A DNA stretch of 64,000 nucleotides from Amorphophallus konjac (Eukaryota; Streptophyta; Magnoliopsida; Alismatales; Araceae): the NCBI GenBank assembly GCA_022559845.1, contig JAHNEJ010001927.1:62001-126000 (forward strand). The letters are read 5' to 3'. The notes under the pieces are model-generated. The model did not search any database. It saw nothing but the letters and a program-made list of their open reading frames with translations, and was not told the origin of the DNA. This document shows, piece by piece, positions 1 through 11,462 of the stretch. Positions within the stretch are counted from its first letter, which is position 1, and every line of letters starts with the position of its first letter. The position numbers were made by a program, and so were the translations under genes.

Positions 1-116
1 CTGTTTCTCGACCGTGCACGTCCGTACGCTTCCCTCGTTAGGGGCGATCGCGAGCTTGCTTAGAGTCCAAGGGTCACATATCCATTGGTCTCGAGTCGCG
101 TGTCCGTCCCTCATCA
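1..116 (+). repeat. Left LTR, 3' end only
   Basis: This matches 4145-4260 with only a few substitutions. It ends in CATCA, followed by a 3-bp spacer and the primer binding site. Confidence 0.85.
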
Positions 117-119
117 ATT

Positions 120-131
120 TGGTATCAGAGC
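120..131 (+). other. Primer binding site, tRNA-iMet type
   Basis: TGGTATCAGAGC is the standard plant LTR-retrotransposon PBS complementary to the initiator methionine tRNA 3' end. It lies three bases after the LTR terminus. Confidence 0.85.
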
Positions 132-407
132 GCCAGTTGAGTCTAGAGTGTTTAAAAATGCCAAAATAAAAAAAAGTGTAATTTACGTCTAGTCATTGTC
201 TAAGTCGGTCTAGGTTGCACTTGCATCCCATTAATCGGTATATCAAAAGGTGTTATCCGAACGTTAGGCTACGCCTATCGGGGAGGCCGCACACTTGCAC
301 GAGTGATCTTCGGATCAATTAACTCTGCCACGTACTGAGTCTTGATTTAAGTCTAGGGTCCTTAGTGTGCATTAGTTAGTGCATTCCAACCTTGCATAGT
401 CGGTGTA

Positions 408-1540
408 GTGTCTTGTCACCGTGTGCCTGCATGTCCACTACCCGTCACCCCCATGGTCGTTCCCCAAGACCATGCGTCCGAGTGGTCATCTCTGGTGGCC
501 CAATTCAATGCCTTCATGTCCCGACCCTTGGGTTTCACCCATATCATTTATAAAGCCACACTACCCAATGGGTCTACAACGGAAATCCATTTCACTAATA
601 GGGAGTCGGATAATTGGGTTTCTCTTGATATCGTGGAGTCTCTCTCCAAAACGGGTAAAATTATCCGCGACGGTGATTTTGCTTGTGTCGAGTTCCAAAG
701 GCAGATCGGTTCCAAATTTTACTGCGATGGTGCATGGTGCAATATTGGTACGCTAGCAGGACCGTGCATTGTATTAGGGTGACCATGGTTGGAAGAGAGG
801 AGAGCGACCTTCGATCGGGATAGGAGGACCTGCACCTTATATCCACCTCACCTACCCGGCGAGTTCGTCTTCCACGACGACATTCAGCCGACCACCTTTG
901 TGTCACCAACCACCCACCCCTATCAGTCCACTCCGCCTACGGACTCATGTCCACTACCTCCCCCGGAGCCCAACCATGTGGCCCCTAGCCACTTCTCCGA
1001 TCCGTGTCCTTCACATTCCCCTACCCTAGAGGACACACATATCGAGGATGTCCCACCCATGCTTATTCTAGTGGATTATGAGGCTGACCAAGAGTTGGTC
1101 GAGGAGTACCACGCTGATGTTTTTGGGCGAGAGAGTGAGCCAATAGAGGGACAGGGGTTGTTAGTCACCCCACTCCCACCGGTCATCCCGGACCTATCTA
1201 TCTTGCCCACCTTGTCCTCGGTGGACCCCGCCATCCCACTTCTGCCCGTCTCTCCTATGGTAGCGCAGCCGCTAGTGACGACCGTACCACTGTTGATACC
1301 CTATGTTGACATGGTATGGTTTGATTTCTGCCATACGTATGAGAAACAGTCTCCGGACTTCATTATTATCGTGCTTTACACTAGACGTCCGGATTACATT
1401 CCCGTCACCCATCCCCTAATCCTCCCACACTTTCATACCCGAGGACGAGTCTTCTCGAACCGGAGACGGTTTACGAAGGATGGAACTCATGGCATTAAGT
1501 TGTGGGTTAGTTTCTCTTTACACGTAGTGTATGTAGACGG
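408..1540 (+). pseudogene. Degenerate retropepsin-like reading frame inside the non-autonomous LTR element
   Basis: Two adjacent in-frame stretches (408-782 and 789-1829) are separated by a TGA. Around the break the protein reads VLG-stop-PWLEERRATFDRD, which resembles the C-terminal VLGMxWL...ATxD segment of Gypsy retropepsins. Upstream, a segment ending SLDIVESL resembles the region after the catalytic D-T/S-G, but the catalytic triplet itself is not present. Downstream, to about 1540, the translation is proline-rich and matches nothing I recognise; beyond that it looks non-coding. I infer a dead protease remnant. The remaining frame may be passenger sequence. Confidence 0.45.
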
Positions 1541-2070
1541 TGACCGTCATCCTTACCAAGTCGTCCTTCGTGTGTCCCTTGTGTTGTGTCTCCGTGTCGT
1601 CAGTCATAGTAGTACTAAGAATGTTCAAGTTTGTCTAGAGTCATGCATGAGTCAGTTTCTTCTTTATGTGGTTTGTTTTGTGTGGCTTGTTTGTGTGGTT
1701 TGTGGTCTGTCGGAGTCTGCATGTGTCTTGTGCAAGCTCGTTGATGTCAGTCCCTTAAGAGGCGAGTGGACTCGCTCGAGAAGTATGGGACCAACTCTAC
1801 ATCTATGCCCCGGATCTAGTCACCTATAGGGACCCAGCGATGATTCCTAGTGAGTCTTTGAGCCGCCGCCTCCCCTTTGAGAGTGACCCCACCCGGAGTG
1901 TCCACCTCTAGCCTCGTTCCCACAGCAGCTTGTGTATATCGAGTATATACGGAATGAGCATGTGACGACTACTTGGAGTGGAGCGTACCCACGCTACTTG
2001 GTATGGTGACGGATTCGTCGGAGTTATTCGAGCAGCAGCACCCCTTACTCGACGGGGTCGAGTTCCTCCC

Positions 2071-2083
2071 ACCTGGGGAGAAT
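2071..2083 (+). other. Polypurine tract of the 5'-window LTR element
   Basis: A purine-rich stretch (CTGGGGAGAA) sits directly before the right LTR start TGATG, as needed for plus-strand priming. Confidence 0.65.
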
Positions 2084-4260
2084 TGATGGGGGCATCAAAG
2101 GCTATTTCATCATACATATAGAATGTATTTGTGTATTGGCTTGTATTAGTGTGTTTGCTTACTTTTTTTTTCATTTGGGCTCCTTTGTAAGGCTTTAATA
2201 AGCCATTGGGCCACATTCCATGTAGAATCCATTAGTGGCTTTCATTTGTTAGGTCCATTAAGGAGGTTAGTTCATATTGGACCATTAGGCTTCCTAATGG
2301 ACCTTTAAATCACTTAAGGCCCAATTGGGCTTCTCCTTCTCATGGGCCACCTAGGTTGGAAGGCCTATAGGCTATCATGGGCTTGTGAATGGCCTTTGGG
2401 TGGCCTTGGACCAACTTGGCCCAATATAGGCCCATGAAGGGGGCGCCTCATTCTTTGTCCTTATTAGGCTAAGTTAGGTAAGTTTGAATAGAATATGTGA
2501 AATGGGTTTTGACCACATGGGAGAAATACTTTCTCCTATCCCCTTAGTGCCCCTTCCAACCCTAGATCTAAGGGCATTTTAAGTCATTTTCCATTTTATA
2601 TAAATACTTGTATTTTCACATTTTAGAGAACTAATGAGAAGAAAATATTGAATTGAACTTGGAGCAAACCTACACCCCCCTCTCTCTCTATGGTTCCTTC
2701 TTCCTACTTCAGCATTTTAGGGTGTAGAACCCTTCTATCTCAGCCCCTCTACCTCCGGATTCTATCTCTGCTGCCACCACCGTTCGTGCCGCCATCGAGC
2801 CACTGCGAAGCAAGTTCGGAAGTTCTGTCCAAGGTTCTGTTTTACTAGATAGATGGTTACTACGAGAATTTTATCTCTCAACTCCTACATCTTATGGCGC
2901 TGAAATTTTCAAGGTGAGTTATAGAGGTCATCACCACGTCCCAAAAAAATTGAAAACAATTTCATCCCCCGTTTTATAATTTTCCATTTTCATGCTTCCC
3001 AATCTACCAGTTCTACCTGCAGTCTGTCCAGTGTTACAACCACTCTAAGTTTCCCCCTTTCGACCCCCTTCTTGATTTTTGTTTGAATAACAAAATTTAT
3101 TGGAGGTTTTTTCCACCTAATACCTCTTCCATAAATTTTCTTGTAAATTTAGGATCTCGTTTATATTTTCTAAAAAATCACTTCAGATCCCAAGTTCTGT
3201 TCTGTCTCTGCTGTCCATATCCGACCACCCGGTACTATAAAATACTTTTCCCCAGTCAAATCTCCACCAAACCTTTCATAAAATATATCTCCGTTTTCCT
3301 CTCTTCGCCCTCTACCACTTTTATGAAGAGCTCAATAGCTGAATAGGAGGCCTATAATGCGGTCAATGCAAACTCTCAGGAAAAAGCATATCTATCCTGA
3401 GATTTCGGGTCCTGTCAACCAGAAGCTTAGAAATTCGGTCAAGGCCAGATTTGGGATAGCCGATTTTTTCTCTCTGGCCATAGATCGAAGTGTTTTGAGT
3501 TAGCTTTCGAACGATACCTCTTGTGCATCGATCCGACACCGGGAGTGACCGTAGGAGCGGATTTCATTGGGACGCACGGGTCTGAAACAGCAGTTCATGT
3601 CCGTGGGCAGCAACTCTGACTAGTGAAGATCGGAGCCGCCCGGCCTCCGGCCGGTGAACCAGCGTACCGCCATCCCAGGGAGCGTCCCTCCGGAAGTCCC
3701 CATCACAGCGGTGCCGCTCCGGGCCCACACGGCCCCACTGACCAGAACGTGGGTCCCACGATCGTGAGTACGCATGCCGCCGAAGCTACACAAGAAGCTG
3801 CCCGTCAACCCGAACCCGCTACTCCCGGGTCCCGCTGTGTCGCCCTTTACCTCCATGCATGGAGTGGGCAGTAAATCATTGTTGTAATTTAATTAATTAT
3901 TGTTCCGGGAGTACGAGATCGATTGGGATCGTCTTCCCCACGCCAGACGCGTGGAGGTATCGTATTCGCTCCTTTACTCGGCATTTGCTTTGTTCGTATA
4001 TACTTGTTTATGCCGCTGCTAGAGAGCATGTGTTAGGGCCATTAGCTTGATATATTTATTTCACCGCTGCTGCGAGAGAGAGCGAGACCGTCCCGTGACC
4101 CGATCCGGGCACGAATTTGTGAGTTGACCACCCTAGCTCACTACCGATTTCTCAACTGTGCACGTCCGTACGCTTCCCTCGTTAGGGGCGATCACGAGCT
4201 TGCTTAGAGTCCAAGGGTCGCATATCCATTGGTCTCGAGTCGCGTGTCCGTCCCACATCA
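2084..4260 (+). repeat. Right LTR, complete (2177 bp)
   Basis: It begins TGATG and ends CATCA. A TATA box (TATATAAATA, 2597-2606) lies about 510 bp in and probably marks the U3 promoter. Around 3620-3850 it is distinctly GC-rich. Short open frames within it (for example 3083-3346) have no recognisable domain and are treated as chance. Confidence 0.85.
2597..2606 (+). promoter_or_regulatory. Probable LTR TATA box
   Basis: TATATAAATA occurs within the U3 part of the LTR. The equivalent site of the left LTR is outside the window. Confidence 0.5.
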
Positions 4261-6440
4261 TAAACTGTCTCGGGCCCTCATCACGGTTGTGAGGCTTAAG
4301 AAAGCAGTAGAGAAGATGCCAGGAGAATTCACACGAGTTACTGTATGCATCTACTTTGTGCAGCAGAGCTGTCTCAACAAACATCACCCATCCGTAGTTA
4401 CAGATAAGAGGGGGAAAAAAGGAAGAGAGAGGACTACTACTTCATTTCATTCAATAGAACGCATATATTCGGTATAGAAAGAAATAAGACCGCATGATTA
4501 CACACATAGGCTAACGACTTTTGAAGATCTGTCGGACTGCACCGATGCTTAACATCAAATGAGAATAGTACTAATTAGAAGGAAACGATAGGCAATGCTA
4601 GAATAGAGAATAGGGAGGGAAAAATGTAGCCCCGAAGGGCATTTGACAGACGGACTCCCACCTTGAATCTCCTTCGCTCACCCTTCTCCTCCTCTATCTC
4701 TTTTCTCTCAGACCCTTTTAATGGGCTCTCAGTCTCTCTTCTTTTCCACTGGCTGCCCTGTCTCAGTGTGCTCTGCTCCTCTCTATCTCTAATGTCGAAG
4801 ATATGCGTTTTTTATATAGAGGGATGGACCTCCTCAATCGGCGCGCATAAGAGGGACGAAGCCCTCCCGACGCCTGCTGCTCCCGACGCGAAGACCATTC
4901 GGCGCTCATAAGGCAGAGGCCCTTCTCGGCGCGTGCCATTCCCGGCGTGAGGGTCACTCGGCATGATGGGCTTTGGTCCTTTTTTTTTTGGCCCATTGGC
5001 CACTCGGCGCCCCCCATATGGCCATGGGCTTTGGCCCATTTTCACTCAGCCTTCGAGTTCACCCTTTGAATGAGCTTTTTGCTAATATTCATTACCTGTC
5101 AATTTAGGGAATTATATCCATTCTTGTAGTTATCTGGTGCTCTGCATTTGTGCTTGGTGGCAGATGACGTGGATCCCGTCTTCATCAACACCAGGATATT
5201 CCGAAGATCCTTTTCAGTAGGCAGATGATTGCCTGGAGCATGACACAGTTTAATCAGCTCGACCATCTAAAATGACAGTCGTGCTGGGCAGCAGCTTGAC
5301 CGGAAGGGCTTCAGCCGGACAGAGTGTTGAAAGTGATGGATCCTTTATCTATCCTGGTTTATAGAACTTCCCGGGATGACATCGGGGCCGCATCCTTGAT
5401 TGCTCTTCAAGGCTCTGGATGCTTGGTTGAAAGTTCTCTTTAACACCTTTTGCTTGTGCAATTTTTTTTTAGATCTCAACAAGGCTCCATCAAGGTGTGA
5501 AGTTGGGTAGCTGGCTAATGGTGAAGGTGAGAGGATTTCTGGCATTGAGGGCACCTCCGGACATACTCGAGGCAGTCTTGCTGTAAGGTGGGTGTTATAC
5601 GCGCGCGGGGAGTCACTTGTGGTTTGGTCCTAGCGGCGGGGGGCGAACACTCGCCTTTTACGGAAGGCCGAGATATGTTGACTGGGCATGCGAGATAGGT
5701 TGACTGGGCATGCGGGGATTCCGGGGGTATTGAGAAGAAGGCAGAGAGAACGATGGCAACGCACTGGAAGGGATGGCGTATGGTTCATCATTCTGGGAGA
5801 TTGGGACAGATATCGCTGGGTGGAATGCGGGCGTGCCAGTCGATTTCTCGACAATCACCTATGGAACCAAGGATTGACCGGGAAAGCGTCGCCAGGACGC
5901 GGCACGTGACTCGAGAGATTGGGAGACATGTGGATAGAAGGGATTCCACGGGTGCGAGTGCACATGTGATTATGGGGATTCGTGTACTGGACATATTTCC
6001 CCACCGAATGCAAGCAACCGGTGTTTATTTTACATCGGATTGAATCCAAATACCTTTGTTTCTACTGCCGAAGGGAGAGTCAGGGACCCTAGGAGCCGCG
6101 ACGTCGGGAGGGCTTAGTTCGTGTAACAACGACATGGCAACAGCAACACAACAGGGATAACTGGGGGCGGAGAGACTGGTTCCGCGAGGAGGGGGATCCG
6201 CTCCCTGACTGGATTACATGAATTATATGCCATGAAAAGCATTTATATGGGGACATGAGAGCCTGATTACAATTGCTTGCAAGCCACAGGATAATTCCGT
6301 CATTTATGATAGTCCCCGAGTCATTGCGTTATTGTGCGGGTATTTTCACATTTGTACGTGGAGTCCATCAAAAGACCTGTGACTCAGCAGGGTGGCGCCC
6401 GAGGGGCGTCACAATGTATTCCCAACGTGAGACAGTGCCG
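4261..6440. other. Unclassified repeat-like DNA
   Basis: No gene or complete element was recognised. On the minus strand there is a promoter-like arrangement at 4812-4819 (TATATAAA), with GC-rich DNA upstream (4860-5040) and a purine-rich possible leader downstream. The stretch adjoins a minus-strand Gypsy fragment and may include remnants of its 3' part, but integrase motifs are absent. Short ORFs here lack conserved domains. Confidence 0.4.
4812..4819 (-). promoter_or_regulatory. Promoter-like TATA box on minus strand
   Basis: Read on the minus strand, CTATATAAA sits between a GC-rich block and a purine-rich leader-like region. No coding sequence was identified downstream before the LTR element at 4260, so it may be an orphan LTR or gene promoter. 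Confidence 0.3.
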
Positions 6441-6620
6441 ACGTCGGGGCAGTAGGGGTTCCGTAGGCACCATTGTGCGGAGGAAGTTGAGTGGTCGGGT
6501 GCCGCGGGCCCCGATATGACTGGAGTTGTTGGCAGTCGGGTGCCGGGGGCACCGTTGTGACTGGAGTTGTTGAGTGATCGGGTGCCGCGGGCCCCGATGT
6601 GATTGGAGTAGCTGGTAGTG
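6440..6620. repeat. GC-rich minisatellite, 41-42-bp period
   Basis: About four degenerate copies of a unit containing GGGTGCCGCGGGCCCCGA and TGACTGGAGTTGTTG start near 6450, 6497, 6538 and 6580. The array lies exactly where the Gypsy polyprotein should pass from reverse transcriptase to RNase H. It replaces the expected continuation with a Pro/Thr-rich antisense translation. Confidence 0.65.
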
Positions 6621-8300
6621 GGGTAGCCAGGTAGCGTTTTAATTCTTCAAACGCCTGCTCGCATTCTTGATCCCAGTCGATCTGGCCTTTCTTCTCCGGC
6701 GCTTGATTGGCCTGCTTGATCAGCCGGAAGAAGGGGAGGCATCGCTCGAAGGCTCTGGACAGGAACCGAGCAAGGGCAGTGACACGTCCAGTGAGGCACT
6801 GTACGTCCCTCACTCGTCCTGGCCGCTTCATCTCTAGTACTGCTAGGATCTGGTCGGGATTGGCCTCGATTCCTCGGTGAGTGACGAGGAAGTCTGGGAA
6901 CTTTCCTGACCGCACTCCGAATGCACATTTGGCCGAGTTGAGTTTCATGTTGTACCTTCTGAGCGTGGTGAAGGTTTCTGCCAGGTCTTCCAAGTGCTCG
7001 GAGGCCTGACGACTTTTCATGAGCATATCGTCGATGTAGACCTCCATGTTGCGGCTGATCTGCGAGTCAAACATGTGATTGACAAGGCGCTGGTAAGTTG
7101 CTCATGCGTTCTTCAACCCATACGGCATACGAGTGTAGTAGTACAAGCCGTGGTCGGTGACGAACGCTGTTTTGTCCTGGTCGGGCTTGTGCATGCTGAT
7201 TTTATGATATCCGGAGTAGGCATCTAGAAAGCTCAGCATTTCATGCCTGGCTGTAGCGTCGACCAACTGGTCGATCCGTGGCATGGGGAAGCTATCCATG
7301 GGTGTAGCTTTGTTGAGGTCGGTGTAGTCCACGCACATCTGCCATTTTTCATTACTCTTAGGGATCAGGACCACGTTGGCCACGCAGTCCGGATATCGTG
7401 TGGGTCTGAGTAGCCCTGAACGTAGCTTTTCGCTTACCTGTTCTCTGATGACGGCTAGTCGCTCGGGGTTGCAATGCCTTCGGCGCTACTGGACTGGGCG
7501 GTAGGCGGGGTCCAACCTAGGTTGATGAGTAATGACCTCCGGAGGGATCCCGGGGAGCTCATCCTCAGACCATGCGAACACGTCCTGGTGGGATGTGAGG
7601 AAGCTCACGTAGGCCTGTTTGTCTTGCTCGGATAGAGTAGCGCCGATCCTCAGCGTTCTGTTTGGATCATCTCCCACTTGGATGAGGTACAAGTCTTCGG
7701 CCGGCGCGCTCGTGCTTGGACATGGATCTTCTGTTCTTGCTTTCTTTTCGGGTGGCACTTCCTCGGGATGTCGATCGCGGGTTGAGATGAGGTAGCATCT
7801 TCGGGACTCCCTCTGATCTCCTCGGACCTCCCCTACCCCTTGAGGGGTGGGGAATTTGAGCTTCTGATGGTAGGAGGAGGGGACGCCACGAAGCGTGCCG
7901 AGAATCCATCGCCTAATGCATGATAGCGTTATACCCGGTCATCGCGCGAACAACCGTGAAATTGGCGAGGAAGGTTACCTCTTTTGGCGCAGTTCCGAAC
8001 GTGATCGGGAGTGAGATGCGTCCTTCTGGACGGACAGTGGTGCTGGAGAACCCGTACAATGGTGTGTGTAGGGGTGTGAGCCGAGATACGTCTACATCCA
8101 TGAGCACAAGACAGTCGTACGCGATAACATCCGGTATGCTTCCATTATCTACTAATATACGACGCACGGTACACTGGTTTATGGTGGCTGAAACCACGAG
8201 TGGGTCGGAATGGGGAGTAGTTACACCGTCTAGGTCATCCTCTGAGAAGACAATGGGATCTCTCAGATGGCCAGGGGTGGTGGCTTCTGTTCCAGTGCCC
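6620..8300 (-). pseudogene. Ty3/Gypsy (Tat-like) protease-reverse transcriptase fragment
   Basis: Read on the minus strand, the order is protease (about 8300-7913, with LVDNGS in place of the usual D-T/S-G), a linker ending in [13 protein letters not shown], then reverse transcriptase (about 7480-6640). The RT has the palm motifs VDYTDLNKAT, DAYSGYHKI and the catalytic YIDDM, and the thumb segment ends KRYLATPL. It is interrupted by stops and a frameshift (for example after VQ at 7486 and after LKNA at about 7102). It is collinear and strongly similar to the protease/RT of the element at 29351-39755, in opposite orientation. Gag, RNase H and integrase are missing, so this is a truncated relic. 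Confidence 0.85.
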
Positions 8301-9116
8301 TGAAAAAAAAAGGATGAAATAAGGCTAGAACGATCAATATTCTGCAAACTGTGCAGCTGAACGCCTGTAGCCTAGAATCAATTTGCATCAGCCAAACTCC
8401 AAAAGATCGTGTAAGTATGCATTTGCGTTCCTTTATGTCTGCAGCAAGCATAGGCAGTCTCAGGACAAGAACCATATACATGCGCATGGTTCGTCCTCTT
8501 TAACTGCAGAAACCAGCCACTCTGGCACTCAAATGCATGACCCTACGCATATGCGAAGTTTCCTATGTTTTGAAGAAGCAGAGTTATTGCACAAATTAAG
8601 TCAAGGGTTTCGATTGCAATAATACCCAAAAGAAGTTCCATATATGTTGATTAAGTAATGGCATTATCAACCCTACAAATGCACTTGAAAGTAGCCAATA
8701 CAGCAGTGACGCTCTAATAATGGATCGAGCTTCCTCGGTGTTGTTGTAGACAGATGATGCCGGTCGAGAGCTAATGTGAGCAATTATTGAACATTTGTCT
8801 CGTGTTCGTTGTACTGATATTGTGTGCATCAGAATCGATCTATCTATACTTTATGTCTAGAAGACATGTATCTATGCGTGTAACCCACCATGCACGTCAG
8901 ATTTAACGTTGAATATTTGACCGTAAGGTCAAAAGGCAAGCATATTTGTAAGTGGTTAATTGAGTTCCTTTGAGACTTCAGCTCTTTAATTAAGTGGTGG
9001 GACAAATTCTATGACATCGAACATTCTCCAGCAAGTCAGGTACATATGGAAGAGCATTAATGTCAAGCTTAACGGAAGAGTTCACTACATTAATTGAGAT
9101 TCTCACACAGACAAGT

Positions 9117-9140
9117 GGAGAGAGAGAGAGAGAGAGAGAG
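9117..9140. repeat. (GA)n microsatellite
   Basis: An uninterrupted GA dinucleotide run. Confidence 0.9.
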
Positions 9141-10454
9141 CATTGTTTCCAGTTTAACAAAACAGCGCTATATATTGTCTTAAGAAATTAAACGCACACA
9201 TGGAAGGAAACAAAAAGCATTAGCTGCAAATTCTGATAAAAGGAAAAAGACCGATGGTGTACACATTCACAGATGACAGAAGTCCATGGTTACCGTGTGA
9301 TCTGAAGACGCAGTGCATCCCAACGGCTGCTATTCACAGTGGGCAGCTGGATATACGAGGACGATATTGTATAATTATTCAGCCTAAAGTCAGTATATAT
9401 AGACATAGTCATCGATCTTCCGCAAATAATCATCATATTGGTTAGAGTCAATTCAAAGTTCTGCTAATTAATTAAAGAGAATTTGGGTTTGAAGACTTCA
9501 ACCCAGGTCGTCCATCCCAAACTGTACGAATTACCCCGGCACAAACAGTGTCCCGTTCAAGCTAATTAAATGAGGTTGTGGCTTTCTGGCCAGCTAATTA
9601 ATTAACCCACTCAATTTACTCGCCTTATACGTACACCCTATACTTGCTAAGAGGGCATTAAGTCAATCACCTACGTCCAAAATTTTAAGGCTACTACATA
9701 AAACATTGTGACTTACCGGCATTGGTCTACACAAACCAGGAATCCCTTAAAAGTATATATGCATACGATAACATCTGGCCGGCCGGCAGCTCTTCTCGTT
9801 TCCTTCTCACCCCGTGATGCAGTGGAAAAGGACCCCCCCCCCCCCCCCTTGTTCTCCTGGGTCAACCACGCGAGAACTGCATGGTCAAAGTCAATCACCA
9901 GCCGTCATAGTCAATGGCAGCGCCAGTCATGGCCTACTCACTGCTCAGCATTCTTAAAGACAAAGGAAGCTGGAGACGTTAAAAAGGCACAGCCTGCCGG
10001 ATCAGCCTCTATAGAGATGCCGCCCCCCCCACGACCACGACGATGGCCCAGCTGGACTGCAGCAGGCGGCCAGCCGATCGAGGAAGGTGACCTGGACGAG
10101 GTCCATCGCTGGCTGACCAATTGACTTCCATGCCTGTCCTGGCCATTCCAGTCTTGGCAATGCCCTAAGTTGAGAGGATATATATATATACCAATTAATT
10201 GGAACTGTTAACTAAGGTACTCCTCATGAATCAACTAACCACCTATAGAAGTACAGTGAATTTCGTCTTGTGAGGAGTACCTTGATGGTGTAATGCTGGG
10301 CAGGAGACGCACGCGCGCATGGTTCTAGGAGATAACTCAGCTCTCGCAACCGAAACAGAAGCAGGGAAACTAGCTAACATGCCTTTTTAACGATGTCGGG
10401 AAGATCGACGGGGAGATGTTGTTCAATAAAACCGCTGTTGCTCGAAGGAAGAGG

Positions 10455-10660
10455 TTGGTAAGGTGTCTTGATCCGCAAGTATACAGAGTTGGAGTTGGAC
10501 TCTAGATAGGACTGGTAGAGTTTTGTCTGGGACGCTGGATAGATATTAGGAGACAGTCCTAATAAAATTAGGAGATTGCTGGGAGTCTTCTAATCCTAAT
10601 CGAATTAAAAAATTGCTGAGAGTTCAACTGGAATACCTTGTATGATGTGTGTTGAGCAAT
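10455..10660 (+). repeat. Diverged TRIM LTR relic
   Basis: It shares the start (AAGGTGTCTTGATCC), the GAGTTGGACTCTAG block, the GTCTGGGACGCTGGATAG block and the AGTCCTAAT...ATTAGGAGATTG block with the LTRs of the complete TRIM at 27389-28172. The right side is degraded and the partner LTR is absent. Confidence 0.7.
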
Positions 10661-11229
10661 CTCACAAGGGGTGGAGGTGACAAGATAAGAAAGAAATATA
10701 TGGGGTTGAGCCCAAGATCATGCTCTGATATCATGTTTAATTCATAAAATCACAGTGTTATGATACACATGCTCAGGGTCATAAACACAAAAACCACAAC
10801 CTATTTAACCACTATTGCCCAAGAAACTATGCCCAGTTCTAACAAAAAGAATGGTTTTGAGCAACCAACACCCGCTTAAGCAGTTCAAGGAACCAGCATG
10901 GTCACTGTATTCTGTCAAGAAAATTCTCGGTGACACATGTCATCCGTCATCTTTAGGTTCTGAGAATGGCAGTTCTCAGAAGAATAGCCCCTACAGTAAT
11001 TCCTTCCAGTTTGAATTGCGTAATTTTTTCAGGCAGTCGTTCAACTGAGAATAAGAAATGAAAGAGGGAGAAAACAAATACCACAGAACAAGGAACCCCC
11101 TTATCCGAGAAAATGATTTGTTTACTCCCCTGCTAATTAAAATGCACTTTCCCGGATGTCAGGATACATTTAAGTTACCGTCTTGTCAATCCCAAGAGCA
11201 TATATGAAGAAGAGTGAGAACATACATTA

Positions 11230-11462
11230 GGGTGGTGTTTGTTTTCATATAATTCTATGGTTTCAGAATCACCGATTTTAAAATCAGTGCATTTTTCTAA
11301 TTTTAAAATCTGAAGTTCTTTGTTTGAATGATCATAAATTAAAATAAGATATACATTTTATTAGTTTGTTATATTTTTCAACTCATGTTTCCTCCGGTTT
11401 CGATTTCTAATGGATGCGAATTGCACTCTCATTTACACTATTTTACAAGCAAACAAACAACC
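11230..11462. mobile_element. Possible MITE with imperfect inverted ends
   Basis: The left end GGTGGTGTTTGTTT and the reverse complement of the right end (GGTTGTTTGTTTGC) form an imperfect inverted repeat flanking an AT-rich core. No clear target-site duplication was found, so the family is unassigned. Confidence 0.35.

Larger units (their letters stand above)
1..4260 (+). mobile_element. Non-autonomous LTR retrotransposon (5' end outside window)
   Basis: The sequence at 1-116 recurs almost identically at 4145-4260, so these are the right ends of two LTRs. A tRNA-Met-type primer binding site follows the first. The complete right LTR starts TGATG at 2084 and ends CATCA at 4260, a short terminal inverted repeat typical of LTRs. 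The interior (117-2083, about 1.97 kb) is shorter than the 2.18-kb LTR and has no reverse transcriptase, RNase H or integrase. The element must therefore be mobilised in trans or be internally deleted. The target-site duplication cannot be tested because the left LTR start is outside the window. A degenerate retropepsin-like reading frame in the interior points to a Gypsy-type parent. Confidence 0.85.

Noticed and set aside
4133..4477. Small frames on both strands across the LTR end as an exon of an interrupted gene
   Set aside because: The part beyond the LTR is only about 130-215 bp with no recognised domain, and no partner exon was found.
9708..10124. 138-aa frame as a possible gene
   Set aside because: It spans a 17-bp poly-C run and other low-complexity sequence and has no recognisable domain or conserved start context.
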